From the NCBI GenBank assembly GCA_903870245.1, contig CAIQCB010000017.1:1-53887 (forward strand): DNA of 53,887 bases, in the 5' to 3' direction. How positions within the stretch are numbered: position 1 is the first letter of the stretch; the number at the start of each line of letters is the position of its first letter. Below the pieces are notes generated by a model. That model did not search any database. It was not told the origin of the DNA and saw only the letters and a list, made by a program, of their open reading frames with translations. Origin of the DNA: an uncultured Methylocystaceae bacterium. GTDB lineage: Bacteria; Pseudomonadota; Alphaproteobacteria; Rhizobiales; Beijerinckiaceae. Both the position numbers and the translations under genes were made by a program. Shown here in pieces: positions 36,209-45,155 of the stretch.

Positions 36209-36231
36209 TCGCCTTTTGACGCAGCACGATG

Positions 36232-37119
36232 TCAGGCGCGCTTCAGAACCCGAGCGACCGTCGACCCGAATTCGGCCGGATTGGGCGCAACCGTCAAGCC
36301 GAAGGACTTCATGATCTCGGTCTTCTCGGCCGCACTGTCGCCCGTCGCCGAAATAATCGCTCCGGCATGCCCCATCCGCCGACCCTTGGGCGCGGTTAAT
36401 CCTGCAACGAAGCCAATGACTGGCTTGGAGAAGTTCTCCTTGATCCAGGCAGACGCCTCAGCCTCCTGCGGCCCACCAATTTCGCCGATCAGCAACACGG
36501 CTTCGGTTTCCGGATCCTTGTCGAAAAGCACGAGGTGATCGAGGAATGAGGAGCCATTGATCGGATCGCCGCCAATGCCGACCGAGGTGGAAACGCCCAG
36601 GCCCAGCTCCTTGAGTTGCGAGGCGGCCTCGTAGCCAAGCGTCCCGGAGCGCGAGATTAAACCGACCGGCCCCCGGTTGTAGATATGGCCCGGCATGATT
36701 CCGAGCATCGATTTGCCGGGTGAAATAATGCCCGCGCAATTCGGGCCGACAAGCATAGGCCGGCGATCCTTGGGAAAGCGCAGAAAATAACGTTTCACCC
36801 GCATCATGTCTTGCGCAGGAATGCCGTCAGTGATCGAGCAGATCAAACGGACGCCCGCATCCGCCGCCTCCATGATCGCATCGGCGCAGAAGGCCGGCGC
36901 AACAAAGGTGATGGAGGCCTGAGCCCCCGTCTCTCGCACCGCCTCCTTGACGGTGTTGAAAACCGGCACGCCATGATGCGTTTTTCCGCCCTTGCCCGGC
37001 GTGACTCCCGCCACGACATTGCTGCCGTAATCGATCATTTCTTTCGTGTGGAAACTGCCTTTGTCACCCGTAACGCCCTGCACGAGTATGGGCGTTTTTT
37101 CGTCGATGAGAATGCTCAT
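36232..37119 (-). CDS. mtkB: Malate-CoA ligase (malate thiokinase) small/alpha subunit
   Basis: 295 aa from ATG 37119 with GGGAGGA upstream; an in-frame stretch up to 37314 overlaps mtkA and is not coding. It is a succinyl-CoA synthetase alpha-type subunit: VQGVTGDKGSFHTKEM, VAGVTPGKGG, LVGPNCAGIISP, SRSGTLGYEAA and the phospho-histidine loop MGHAGAII near residue 250. With MtkA it activates malate to malyl-CoA using ATP. Placement between mtkA and ppc, with mcl following, points to malate rather than succinate as substrate. Confidence 0.94.
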   Translation of the reverse strand: MSILIDEKTPILVQGVTGDKGSFHTKEMIDYGSNVVAGVTPGKGGKTHHGVPVFNTVKEAVRETGAQASITFVAPAFCADAIMEAADAGVRLICSITDGIPAQDMMRVKRYFLRFPKDRRPMLVGPNCAGIISPGKSMLGIMPGHIYNRGPVGLISRSGTLGYEAASQLKELGLGVSTSVGIGGDPINGSSFLDHLVLFDKDPETEAVLLIGEIGGPQEAEASAWIKENFSKPVIGFVAGLTAPKGRRMGHAGAIISATGDSAAEKTEIMKSFGLTVAPNPAEFGSTVARVLKRA

Positions 37120-37180
37120 GCTGTCCTCCCGACCGATGCGGCGACGTTGCGCATGGCCGACAAAGTGCTGCCTGTTCCAG

Positions 37181-38353
37181 TCATTTCGTATTTTTATAAG
37201 CGGCGACGGCCTTCTCGGCGGCGTCGGCGAGCGTTTCGGCCGTGATAATCGGAATGCCGCTTTCCTGAATGATCTTACGGCCGGCTTCGACATTGGTGCC
37301 GGCGAGTCGCACAACCAGCGGCACGTCCTCTATACGCTCGGCCCGCACTGCGTCGACGACGCCCTGGGCCACCCAGTCGCAACGATTGATGCCAGCGAAA
37401 ATATTCACCAACACAACCTTTACCCGGCGATCCGAAAGAACAAGCCGAAAAGCCGTAGCGACGCGCTCGGGGGAAGCGCCGCCGCCGACATCAAGAAAAT
37501 TCGCAGGATTGCCGCCGGCGTGCTTGATCATGTCCATTGTCGCCATGGCGAGACCCGCGCCATTGACAATACAGCCGATTTCACCGTCGAGACCAATGTA
37601 ATTCAGACTATGCTCAGCCGCTTGCGCCTCGCGTGGATCGGACTGCGAGGGGTCATTCATATCGACTATATTTCGTCGGCGGAACAGAGCGTTGTCGTCG
37701 AACGACATTTTGGCGTCGAGGGCGAGCACCTTGTCGTCCTTGGTGATCACCAGAGGATTGATCTCCAGCATGGTCGCGTCATTGTCCCGGAAGGCGCGAT
37801 AGGCGCCCATGATCGTTTGCACAGCGCGCGACACCTGCTTGAGGTTGAGACCGAGCTGAAAAGCGATATCCCGCGCCTGAAAGGGCAACAGACCAACGGC
37901 CGGCTCGACGATCACCTGCAGCAATTCATCGGGCGTGTTTTTGGCGATTTCCTCGATATCCATGCCACCGTGCTTCGAGGCGATCATGCGCACGCGCTCA
38001 AGCTTTCGATCCAGCACAAACCCCAGATAGATCTCGCGCTCGAATGGGTCGGCGACTTCGATATAAACGCGCTGGACGGGCTTTCCTTCAGGACCAGTCT
38101 GGGAGGTGACCAGACGCTTACCAAGGAGTTCTCGGGCCGCCTGCTGCACTTCATGATAGGTTCGACAAAAGCGAACGCCGCCGGCCTTGCCACGGGCTCC
38201 GGCGTGAATCTGCGCCTTGACCACCCAGTTCGAGCCGCCCAGCTCTGTGGCGGCGTAGACCGCTTGATCCGGGCTGAACGCTACTGTGCCGGGCGGCACC
38301 GCAACGCCATGGCTCGCCAAAATTTCCTTGGCCTGATACTCGTGGACGTCCAT
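37181..38353 (-). CDS. mtkA: Malate-CoA ligase (malate thiokinase) large/beta subunit
   Basis: 390 aa. It begins [17 protein letters not shown], the start of the ATP-grasp domain shared with Suc[17 protein letters not shown] is the nucleotide-binding loop, and the C-terminal flavodoxin-like domain has [13 protein letters not shown] and [14 protein letters not shown]. It supplies ATP-grasp activity to the MtkAB complex that makes malyl-CoA. The context (fchA upstream, mtkB and ppc downstream) separates it from TCA-cycle SucC. Spacing to mtkB is 61 bp. Confidence 0.94.
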   Translation of the reverse strand: MDVHEYQAKEILASHGVAVPPGTVAFSPDQAVYAATELGGSNWVVKAQIHAGARGKAGGVRFCRTYHEVQQAARELLGKRLVTSQTGPEGKPVQRVYIEVADPFEREIYLGFVLDRKLERVRMIASKHGGMDIEEIAKNTPDELLQVIVEPAVGLLPFQARDIAFQLGLNLKQVSRAVQTIMGAYRAFRDNDATMLEINPLVITKDDKVLALDAKMSFDDNALFRRRNIVDMNDPSQSDPREAQAAEHSLNYIGLDGEIGCIVNGAGLAMATMDMIKHAGGNPANFLDVGGGASPERVATAFRLVLSDRRVKVVLVNIFAGINRCDWVAQGVVDAVRAERIEDVPLVVRLAGTNVEAGRKIIQESGIPIITAETLADAAEKAVAAYKNTK

Positions 38354-38382
38354 CGCAGCCCCCTGAAAGATTGCCGTCGGCG

Positions 38383-39015
38383 TTATCCGCCAATCTTTTC
38401 TTTCACCGTTTGATACACCGCCTCAGTCTCGGCGGCGGCCTTGCCCAGCAGCGCGTTAACTTCGGCCAGTTGCTTTTCAGCGAAGTCGCGATCCTTTATC
38501 GACTTGGCGTTGATGAAAACGTTCAATGCGCAGCTGCGCAGGCCAGCGTTGGCGGCAAGCACAGCGACGCCAGCATCGCTGATGACGTTAAGGTTGCCCT
38601 TGTCGGCGGCTTCTTTCGATAACGCGATCACATCGTAGCAAATCTTGCACGTGTGGAGCGGAGCAAGCGTCGCCGCCTTGAGCGCCGCCTGGATAGCGTC
38701 CGTTCGCGTCGCTTTTTCGTCGTCGGTGGCGCGCGGCAGGCCGTAGGCGCCCATCAAGTTGTTGAAGGCGACAACGTCTTCGTCGATACCCTTGGTAAGT
38801 TCTGCGCGCAGGGCTTCAGCTCTGGCGAGTGTTTTCTTGAGATCGTCGGAAACGGCCTCATAATTTTTCTTGCCGATCGTCAGATTGCAGACCATCGAGA
38901 CCAGCGCAGCGCCCATGGCGCCGGCAAGCGCCGCCGCGCCGCCGCCGCCGGGCGTGGGAGCGTCGCTCGCGAGTTCATCAAGGAATTTGCCAATCGTTTC
39001 GGATTTCGCGCTCAT
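38383..39015 (-). CDS. fchA: Methenyltetrahydrofolate cyclohydrolase
   Basis: 210 aa, matching FchA of methylotrophs (FTCD_C/cyclodeaminase-like family). [28 protein letters not shown] is the family signature; [13 protein letters not shown] and a helical C-terminus follow. It interconverts methenyl-H4F and formyl-H4F, linking FtfL to MtdA. Its ATG is one base past the mtdA stop codon (TGATATG), so the two are tightly coupled. No signal or membrane helix; cytoplasmic. Confidence 0.95.
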   Translation of the reverse strand: MSAKSETIGKFLDELASDAPTPGGGGAAALAGAMGAALVSMVCNLTIGKKNYEAVSDDLKKTLARAEALRAELTKGIDEDVVAFNNLMGAYGLPRATDDEKATRTDAIQAALKAATLAPLHTCKICYDVIALSKEAADKGNLNVISDAGVAVLAANAGLRSCALNVFINAKSIKDRDFAEKQLAEVNALLGKAAAETEAVYQTVKEKIGG

Positions 39016-39016
39016 A

Positions 39017-39877
39017 TCAGGCCAGTTCTTTCGCTAGGGCGTAAATATTCTCACAGTCGAAAACTGAATCGGCGCTATCGAAAAGCTTGCCAACGCATTC
39101 GCGATGCAGTTTCAGCTTGAGGCCGCCGAGTCCCAGTGCGCCAATCACGATCTTGCCATGGCGCTCCTTAGCCTTGTCTATCGCCTCGACGCCGCCAATA
39201 CCCAACGGCGGCTGCGCGTTGCAGTCGGCGATCAACTCGATCGTCGGATCGTTCTGCCAGTCCTTTTCGTCGAGCAGCGGCACACCGATGGCGCCTGCGG
39301 CGAAGACGACATGCGCGCCCTTAACGGATTGCGCGCGAGCTGCATTGTCGATCGCTTCAATCGCTGTGGGCGTAAAACCAAAACGCTCCTGAATCGCCCT
39401 GGCCGCAGCATCGGCGCGGGTTTTCTGGCGCGCCGTGATGGCGACCTCGGCGCCCTCAATATGCAGCATCGCCGCCGCGCGCATCCCAACCGGACCGGTG
39501 CCGGCCAGCACGACGGCCTTCTTGCCGGCGAGCGGCTTCGCCTTGGCGAGCAAGGCGACTCCGGCCGCCGCCGTTGTATTGGAGCCATTCGAGTCGAGCA
39601 TCGCGGAGACGCGGAAATTCGAGAAGAAACGCTTCTTCACCGCCTTGAAGACGGCTTCGCCGGCCGTCATATCGCCGCCGCCGACGAAGATTGCCGTATA
39701 TTGCTTTTCCTTTGGTCCGCGCGTGTAGATGCAACCATCGACAAGCGCCCCGACATTTTCGGGCGTAACGCCGCCATAGCCAATGATGTGATCGGCGCCG
39801 CCATCATAGCCGACGACGGTGTCGAAGACGCTGGCGACAGGGTCGGTGTCGAACAGAAAAAGAAGTTTTTTGGTCAT
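39017..39877 (-). CDS. mtdA: NADP-dependent methylene-H4F/methylene-H4MPT dehydrogenase MtdA
   Basis: 286 aa from ATG 39877 (MTKKLLFLFDTD), which matches the MtdA start; the frame stays open to 39910. Recognisable blocks include VVGYDGGADHIIGYGGVTPENVG, IYTRGPKEKQYTAIFVGGGDM, MLDSNGSNTTAAAGVAL and the NADP-binding VVLAGTGPVGMRAAA. It interconverts methylene- and methenyl-H4F with NADP, and in methylotrophs also acts on the H4MPT forms. Unlike FolD it has no cyclohydrolase activity, which FchA next door supplies. Presence of MtdA is itself a marker for serine-cycle methylotrophs. Confidence 0.96.
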   Translation of the reverse strand: MTKKLLFLFDTDPVASVFDTVVGYDGGADHIIGYGGVTPENVGALVDGCIYTRGPKEKQYTAIFVGGGDMTAGEAVFKAVKKRFFSNFRVSAMLDSNGSNTTAAAGVALLAKAKPLAGKKAVVLAGTGPVGMRAAAMLHIEGAEVAITARQKTRADAAARAIQERFGFTPTAIEAIDNAARAQSVKGAHVVFAAGAIGVPLLDEKDWQNDPTIELIADCNAQPPLGIGGVEAIDKAKERHGKIVIGALGLGGLKLKLHRECVGKLFDSADSVFDCENIYALAKELA

Positions 39878-39958
39878 GGTTATGGTCTCGTCTGCGGCGT
39901 CAAACGCCATAAAAACGGTCCGGCGCGCGATACCGACGCACCGTTCATTCGCGCCGCG

Positions 39959-40900
39959 TCAAGCGGTGACGACATTACGAGGGCTTCCCGCGACAAAGGC
40001 GTCAATGTTGTCCACGAGCTGATCCGCAAGCACTTGCATCGCCTCTTTCGACGCCCATGCGACGTGCGGCGTGATGATCAGATTTGGAATGGTCGGATCA
40101 AGCAGAATATTTCCGTTCTTGGGCGGTTCGGTCGTCAGCACGTCAAAACCGGCGCCGGCGATCACGCCCTTGCGCAGGGCGTCGGCGAGCGCCGCCTCAT
40201 CGACAATGCCGCCTCGAGCCGTATTGATGAGGCAGGCGCTTTTCTTCATGGAGGCGAGTTCTTTAGTGCTGATCATATTCTTGGTCTGCGGCGTCAGCGG
40301 CAGGTTGAGCGTGACGATGTCCGCCTCGCGAAGGATCGTCGCGACATCGACGATATTCGGACCGGGAATCGCGTCGTTGATCAAAACCTTCATACCGAGC
40401 GCAATGGCGCGCTTTTCTATTTCCTTGCCCAGCGCCCCATAGCCGATGATTCCCAGAGTCGATCCGGCGATGTCATAGATCGGATAATCAAAATAACAGA
40501 ACTGGTTTGCGTAGCCCCAACGGCCGTGCTGCACCGAATTGTGATAATTGACCAAATTACGACGCAGCGCGAATAACAGCGCGAAGACATGTTCGGGCAA
40601 GGTATTGAAGGCGTAATTACGGATGTTGGAGACTGTGATTCCGTTGGCGCTGGTGTAGGCCTTGTCGATCACGTCGGTGCCGGTCGCCGCCACGGCGATC
40701 AGCTTGAGATTGGGCAACTGCTTGAGAGTCGCCTCGCGCAACGGCACTTTGTTGGTGATGCAGATGTCGACGCCTTGCAGACGTTCGACGATTTGATCCT
40801 GCGCAGTCTGCGCATACTCGACATACTCATGGGGGAAATTCGGCTTCCGCACATTGGCGTCCAGCGTTTCGCGATCAAGAAAGACGATTTTGTGCGACAT
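39959..40900 (-). CDS. hprA: NADH-dependent hydroxypyruvate reductase / glycerate dehydrogenase
   Basis: 313 aa D-isomer 2-hydroxyacid dehydrogenase. The NAD motif is GIIGYGALG in the middle; the catalytic Arg is in INTARGGIVDEAAL, the Glu in VLTTEPP and the His in ITPHVAWAS. It reduces hydroxypyruvate made by Sga to D-glycerate. AGGGGAT precedes the ATG. It sits between sga and mtdA exactly as in the Methylobacterium cluster, and its length matches HprA there. Confidence 0.95.
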   Translation of the reverse strand: MSHKIVFLDRETLDANVRKPNFPHEYVEYAQTAQDQIVERLQGVDICITNKVPLREATLKQLPNLKLIAVAATGTDVIDKAYTSANGITVSNIRNYAFNTLPEHVFALLFALRRNLVNYHNSVQHGRWGYANQFCYFDYPIYDIAGSTLGIIGYGALGKEIEKRAIALGMKVLINDAIPGPNIVDVATILREADIVTLNLPLTPQTKNMISTKELASMKKSACLINTARGGIVDEAALADALRKGVIAGAGFDVLTTEPPKNGNILLDPTIPNLIITPHVAWASKEAMQVLADQLVDNIDAFVAGSPRNVVTA

Positions 40901-40953
40901 GAATATCCCCTGCTTGTCCTGAATTCGGTCGTTCCCCCGTCGGGAGAAGCCCC

Positions 40954-40970
40954 CTCCCCCGTTGGGGGAG
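40954..40970. repeat. GC-rich hairpin between sga and hprA
   Basis: CTCCCCC and GGGGGAG form an exact 7-bp stem with a GTT loop, 14-30 bp past the sga stop on the minus strand. The larger unit CCCTCTCCCCCAACGGGGGA resembles short dispersed intergenic palindromes common in alphaproteobacteria. No T-run follows, so it is not a classic terminator; it may stabilise the upstream message. Confidence 0.5.
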
Positions 40971-40983
40971 AGGGCGATAAAAA

Positions 40984-42177
40984 TTACATCTTCAGCAGCG
41001 GATTGGCGCGGTAAACAGCCTGAGCCGCCGCGACGCCGGAGCCGGGCTGGATCTTGATGCCATTGTCGAGCATCGCCATCTCAGCGCCCGCAATGGCGCC
41101 GAGCAGCATCAACTCGTTGAGATCGCCAAGGTGTCCGATACGGAAAACCTTGCCGGCGACCTCCGACAGGCCGGCGCCGAGCGCGAGATTATAGCGCTTG
41201 TAAGCCGTCTCGATGACCTTGGCGGCGTCGTAGCCTTCCGGCACGAGAATCGCCGTCACCGTATCCGAATTCCACTTCGGCTCCTTGGCGCAGGTCTTGA
41301 GGCCCCAGGCCGCAACCGCTGCGCGGACGCCCTCGGCGAGATGATGATGACGCTTGTAGACTTGATCGAGGCCTTCCTCGAAAAGAATCGCCAAGGCTTC
41401 TTTCAGTCCGTAGAGCAGCGGGACTGAAGGCGTGTAGGGGAAATATCCGTTGGCGTTCTGGGCGATCATGTCCTGGAATTCGAAATAGGCGCGACGACCC
41501 TTGTTGGTCTTGCCTTTTTCGATCGCTTTCGGGCTCGCCGCCATCAGCAACAGGCCGGCCGGAAGCATGAAGCCCTTCTGCGAACCGGAGACGATGACGT
41601 CGACGCCCCATTCGTCCATTTTAAAATCCAGCGAGGCGATCGATGACACGCCGTCGACGAATAACAACGCCGGATGCTTGGCGTTGTCGATGGCTTTGCG
41701 AACAGCGGCGATATCCGAGGTCACGCCGGTCGCCGTCTCGTTATGCGTGGCGAGAACGGCCTTGATCTCGTGATTGACGTCGGCCTTGAGAGTCTGCTCG
41801 ATCAATTCAGGATCATTGCCCGTGCCCCACTCACGCTCCTGAACGATGACTTCGAGCCCCTGACGACGACAAAGGTCAATCCACAGATGCGAGAACTGAC
41901 CGAAACGCTGGGCGAGCACCTTGTCGCCAGGCGATAAGGTGTTGGTGATCGCGGCTTCCCATCCGCCGGTGCCCGACGCCGGAAAAATAAAGGCGTGGCC
42001 CTTCTCGGTGCCGAAAACCTTCTTGAGCGCCGGAAAGAGGGGCTTCACCAGATCAGGGAACGTCGGCGAACGGTGATCCTCCGAGGCGACCGCCATGGCG
42101 CGCAAGACGCGATCCGGAAGATTGGTCGGACCCGGCACGAACAGGAAATTTCTGCCGGGGACACGCGAATTCTGCAT
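40984..42177 (-). CDS. sga: Serine-glyoxylate aminotransferase
   Basis: 397 aa from ATG 42177, chosen because AGAAGGAG lies at the right distance; an ATG 21 bp earlier lies before this ribosome site. Class V aminotransferase: FLFVPGPTNLPDRVL start, SASGTGGWEAAITN, LFVDGVSSIASLDF and the PLP lysine in VSGSQKGFMLPAGL. It transfers the amino group of serine to glyoxylate, giving hydroxypyruvate and glycine, the reaction that regenerates the acceptor for methylene-H4F. Follows ftfL, 94 bp apart, with a GC hairpin in the gap. Confidence 0.95.
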   Translation of the reverse strand: MQNSRVPGRNFLFVPGPTNLPDRVLRAMAVASEDHRSPTFPDLVKPLFPALKKVFGTEKGHAFIFPASGTGGWEAAITNTLSPGDKVLAQRFGQFSHLWIDLCRRQGLEVIVQEREWGTGNDPELIEQTLKADVNHEIKAVLATHNETATGVTSDIAAVRKAIDNAKHPALLFVDGVSSIASLDFKMDEWGVDVIVSGSQKGFMLPAGLLLMAASPKAIEKGKTNKGRRAYFEFQDMIAQNANGYFPYTPSVPLLYGLKEALAILFEEGLDQVYKRHHHLAEGVRAAVAAWGLKTCAKEPKWNSDTVTAILVPEGYDAAKVIETAYKRYNLALGAGLSEVAGKVFRIGHLGDLNELMLLGAIAGAEMAMLDNGIKIQPGSGVAAAQAVYRANPLLKM

Positions 42178-42221
42178 ATTCTGGCTCCTTCTGAGCATTG
42201 GGTTTCGGGGATTAACGACCG

Positions 42222-42247
42222 GCGGCGCCGCACTGGACCGGCGCCGC
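42222..42247 (-). repeat. GC-rich inverted repeat between ftfL and sga
   Basis: GCGGCGCCG at 42222-42230 and CGGCGCCGC at 42239-42247 pair exactly around an 8-bp loop, about 25 bp past the ftfL stop. No T-run follows on the minus strand. It may act as an RNA-stabilising or partial-termination element that sets ftfL apart from the rest of the operon. Confidence 0.5.
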
Positions 42248-42271
42248 GGATTTCGTGACGAGAGCGGCGCC

Positions 42272-43975
42272 CTAGAACAGACCGGAAATACGGCCGTCCG
42301 GCGTGACCTCGATGTTGTTAGCGGCGGGAACCTTGGGCAGGCCCGGCATCGTCATGATGTCGCCGCAGACGACGACGACGAATTCGGCGCCCGCCGACAG
42401 GCGCAACTCGCGAATCGGGATCGTGAAGCCTGCGGGCGCGCCTTTCGCGTTCTGATCCGTCGAGAAGCTGTACTGGGTCTTGGCGATGCAGACCGGCAGA
42501 TGGCCGAAGCCTTCCTTCTCCAACTCTTCGAAGCGGGCCTTCACAGCCGCTGGATAGGAGATATCGTCTGCGCCATAGAGCTCTTTGGCGATGACGCGCA
42601 CCTTGTCGGCAAGCGGCAAACGATCCTCATATAGCGGCTTGAAGTTCGAGGGCGTCGTCTCGATTGTGCGAACGACGGCTCGCGCCAAATCCGCAGCGCC
42701 TTCGCCGCCCGACCCCCAATTATCAGCGACGACGCATTCGGCGCCTTCCGACTGACACAATTGATTGAGCGCCGCCATTTCCGCCGCTGTGTCGGAGGAG
42801 AATTTGTTGACCGTCACCAGGACCGGAACGCCGAATTTGCGTACATTGGCGATATGGCGCTTGAGATTGGCGAAGCCCTTTTCGACGGCTGCGACGTTTT
42901 CGCTCTTCAGATCATCCTTGGCGACGCCGCCGTGCATCTTCAGCGCCCGGATCGTCGCGACGATTACGGTGACGTCGGGCTTGAGGCCCGCCTTGCGGCA
43001 TTTGATGTCGAAGAACTTCTCGGCGCCCAGATCGGCGCCGAAGCCAGCCTCGGTCACGACGTAATCGGCAAGCTTGAGGCCGGATTTGGTTGCGATCACC
43101 GAATTACAGCCATGAGCGATATTGGCGAAGGGCCCGCCATGAATAATCGCAGGGTTATTCTCCAGCGTCTGCACAAGATTTGGTTCAACAGCGTCCTTGA
43201 GCAGCGCCGCCATTGAGCCGGCGGCGCTCAATTCGGAGGCGCGAATGTTCTTTTTATCGCGGGTCTGGCCGACAATGATATTGCCAAGGCGCTGTTGAAG
43301 GTCAGCGAAGCTGGACGCGAGACAGAAGATCGCCATGACCTCCGACGCGACGGTGATATCGAACCCATCCTCGCGCGGGAAACCATTGGTCGCCCCGCCC
43401 AGCGACGACACGATCGAGCGCAAGGCGCGGTCGTTCATATCCACGACACGGCGCCAGCTGACGCGGCGCGAATCGAGACCTAGCGGATTGCCCCAGTAGA
43501 TGTGATTGTCGATCATCGCCGCGAGCAGGTTGTTCGCCGCGCCAATCGCATGAAAATCCCCGGTGAAATGAAGGTTGATGTCCTCCATCGGCACGACCTG
43601 GGCGTAGCCGCCGCCCGCAGCGCCGCCCTTGACGCCGAAACAGGGGCCAAGGCTCGGCTCTCGCAAACAGCACAAAGCCTTCTTGCCAATGTGGTTCAGA
43701 CCGTCAGTCAAGCCCACTGTCGTGGTTGTCTTGCCCTCGCCGGCGGGGGTCGGCGTGATCGCGGTCACAAGGATCAGCTTGCCGTCCGGCTTGTTCGACA
43801 GAGAATTGATATAGTTGAGAGATATCTTGCCCTTGTAGTGCCCGTAGGGCTGAACGTATTCTGCGGGTATGCCCAGCTTGTCGCGAGCGACATCGATGAT
43901 CGGGCGCATTTTCGCCGCCTGTGAAATCTCGATGTCGGATTTGGGCGCAAGATGCTGGTTGTTTTTTCCGCTCAT
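42272..43975 (-). CDS. ftfL: Formate-tetrahydrofolate ligase
   Basis: 567 aa. The P-loop [14 protein letters not shown], the [22 protein letters not shown] block and the [18 protein letters not shown] segment are diagnostic of FTHFS. It forms 10-formyl-H4F from formate, H4F and ATP, the entry of formate carbon into assimilation in methylotrophs. GGGGGGAGTGGAG precedes the ATG. It is the first gene of the serine-cycle run, with a 658-bp non-coding region before it that should hold the main promoter. In M. extorquens ftfL is separate from the main cluster. Confidence 0.96.
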   Translation of the reverse strand: MSGKNNQHLAPKSDIEISQAAKMRPIIDVARDKLGIPAEYVQPYGHYKGKISLNYINSLSNKPDGKLILVTAITPTPAGEGKTTTTVGLTDGLNHIGKKALCCLREPSLGPCFGVKGGAAGGGYAQVVPMEDINLHFTGDFHAIGAANNLLAAMIDNHIYWGNPLGLDSRRVSWRRVVDMNDRALRSIVSSLGGATNGFPREDGFDITVASEVMAIFCLASSFADLQQRLGNIIVGQTRDKKNIRASELSAAGSMAALLKDAVEPNLVQTLENNPAIIHGGPFANIAHGCNSVIATKSGLKLADYVVTEAGFGADLGAEKFFDIKCRKAGLKPDVTVIVATIRALKMHGGVAKDDLKSENVAAVEKGFANLKRHIANVRKFGVPVLVTVNKFSSDTAAEMAALNQLCQSEGAECVVADNWGSGGEGAADLARAVVRTIETTPSNFKPLYEDRLPLADKVRVIAKELYGADDISYPAAVKARFEELEKEGFGHLPVCIAKTQYSFSTDQNAKGAPAGFTIPIRELRLSAGAEFVVVVCGDIMTMPGLPKVPAANNIEVTPDGRISGLF

Positions 43976-44633
43976 ATTGCTCCACTCCCCCCGGTCGCGA
44001 CAGGCGCAACCTCCTGATAATCACGAACGCCCGGCATTAACCGCAAACGCGCGTGCTGCTCGCGGCGTAACCGAAAGGCGACGCAAGACGCCGACTTCAT
44101 TATTGCGCGCGACGGTAGTGAGATCTCGTTATGGCTACAAGGACGCCTCTTGCCGCAGTTCGAGCCGGGCGCGCCTCTGCAAGTTGAACTGTAATCCCGC
44201 CTGCGTCGTATGACGGGAATCAATTTTACACGTCAAGCGGGGGGCCGCGCGGCGAAGCCCTGACGGTCAAGCTTATCGGCAGTGGCGACGGGCTTCGTCT
44301 CCGCCTCTCGCTTTCAGGGACACATACAATCAGCCGGGCCCATGACCCATACTCAACCTATCCATTAAGTTATTTTGATATTAATAGACTTTATATATTA
44401 AACATAGTCATATCAAAATTTTAGTTAATAAACGCCACTCAATAGGATGAGTTTTGCAGGGGTATACGTTAAAATTATGCCTACCCTTAACCCTGCCCCA
44501 ACCTACCCGAAAATCTAGTCTATGGGCGGGCATTTCGTCCCTCACGCAGGGGGTTAAAAAAAAATGTCGCAGCATCGGTCGCAGCCACAGAAATAATCTC
44601 CATTGATTTTTTGCATTGCAACATTCAGGAAAC
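43976..44633. other. Non-coding region upstream of ftfL, likely main serine-cycle promoter
   Basis: 658 bp between msrB (stop) and ftfL (start), both on the minus strand. No convincing gene. The half near msrB is clearly AT-rich, standing out from the GC-rich surroundings, and contains a 10-bp perfect inverted repeat at 44372-44419. A LysR-type regulator (QscR) controls serine-cycle operons in Methylobacterium; whether a similar site exists here cannot be read with certainty. Confidence 0.5.
44372..44419. promoter_or_regulatory. 10-bp inverted repeat in the AT-rich ftfL upstream region
   Basis: ATTTTGATAT at 44372-44381 and ATATCAAAAT at 44410-44419 are exact reverse complements with a 28-bp AT-rich spacer, about 400 bp upstream of ftfL. 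It could be a regulator site or the stem of a short RNA. Confidence 0.4.
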
Positions 44634-45038
44634 CTATGAAGCCACCTCAAAATCCAACGCCACGCCATTGATGCAATACCTCAAACCTGTCGGCGGCGGG
44701 CCATCAGGGAAAACATGACCAAGGTGAGATCCGCACCGGCTGCAGTGCACTTCCGTACGAACCATGCCAAAGCTGTGATCAACGGTAGTTCCGATCGCGC
44801 CCGGCAAGGGATCGTTGAAGCTGGGCCAGCCCGTGCCGCTGTCAAATTTTTCACCGGACCGGAAAAGCGGCTGCTCGCAACCCGCGCAGCGAAATGTCCC
44901 GGCGCGCTTTTCATGGTTGAGGGCGCAACTGCCAGGCCGCTCGGTGCCATGGCCGCGCATCACCGCGTATTGCTCGGGTGTAAGCCGCGCGCGCCACTCC
45001 AGATCGGAAAAGACTACCGAAAAATCTCTCTCGCTCAT
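44634..45038 (-). CDS. msrB: Peptide-methionine (R)-S-oxide reductase MsrB
   Basis: 134 aa. Zinc cysteines C51 and C54 (CAGC) and C99 and C102 (CSRC), the GTGWPSF motif, [12 protein letters not shown] and the catalytic C122 in RYCINGVAL are all present. It reduces the R form of oxidised methionine in proteins, using thioredoxin. GAGGATTTTA precedes the ATG. It has no signal peptide and stands alone, divergent from the flavoprotein gene. Not functionally tied to the serine-cycle genes downstream. Confidence 0.95.
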   Translation of the reverse strand: MSERDFSVVFSDLEWRARLTPEQYAVMRGHGTERPGSCALNHEKRAGTFRCAGCEQPLFRSGEKFDSGTGWPSFNDPLPGAIGTTVDHSFGMVRTEVHCSRCGSHLGHVFPDGPPPTGLRYCINGVALDFEVAS

Positions 45039-45155
45039 TAAAATCCTCCACTTCGGCGCGCCGCAACGGGAAATAAGCCAATCTTCTTCTTTGGCCAGAC
45101 TGGGGCAGCCGAACTATATGCTAATCATACGGAGCAACCTTGCCGGAAAGTCGGG

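Noticed and set aside
37046-38413. 455-codon plus-strand open frame opposite mtkA
   Set aside because: Antisense shadow of the malate thiokinase large subunit gene.
39104-40576. 490-codon plus-strand open frame across mtdA and hprA
   Set aside because: It runs antisense across two recognised genes and their gap, with no recognisable domain.
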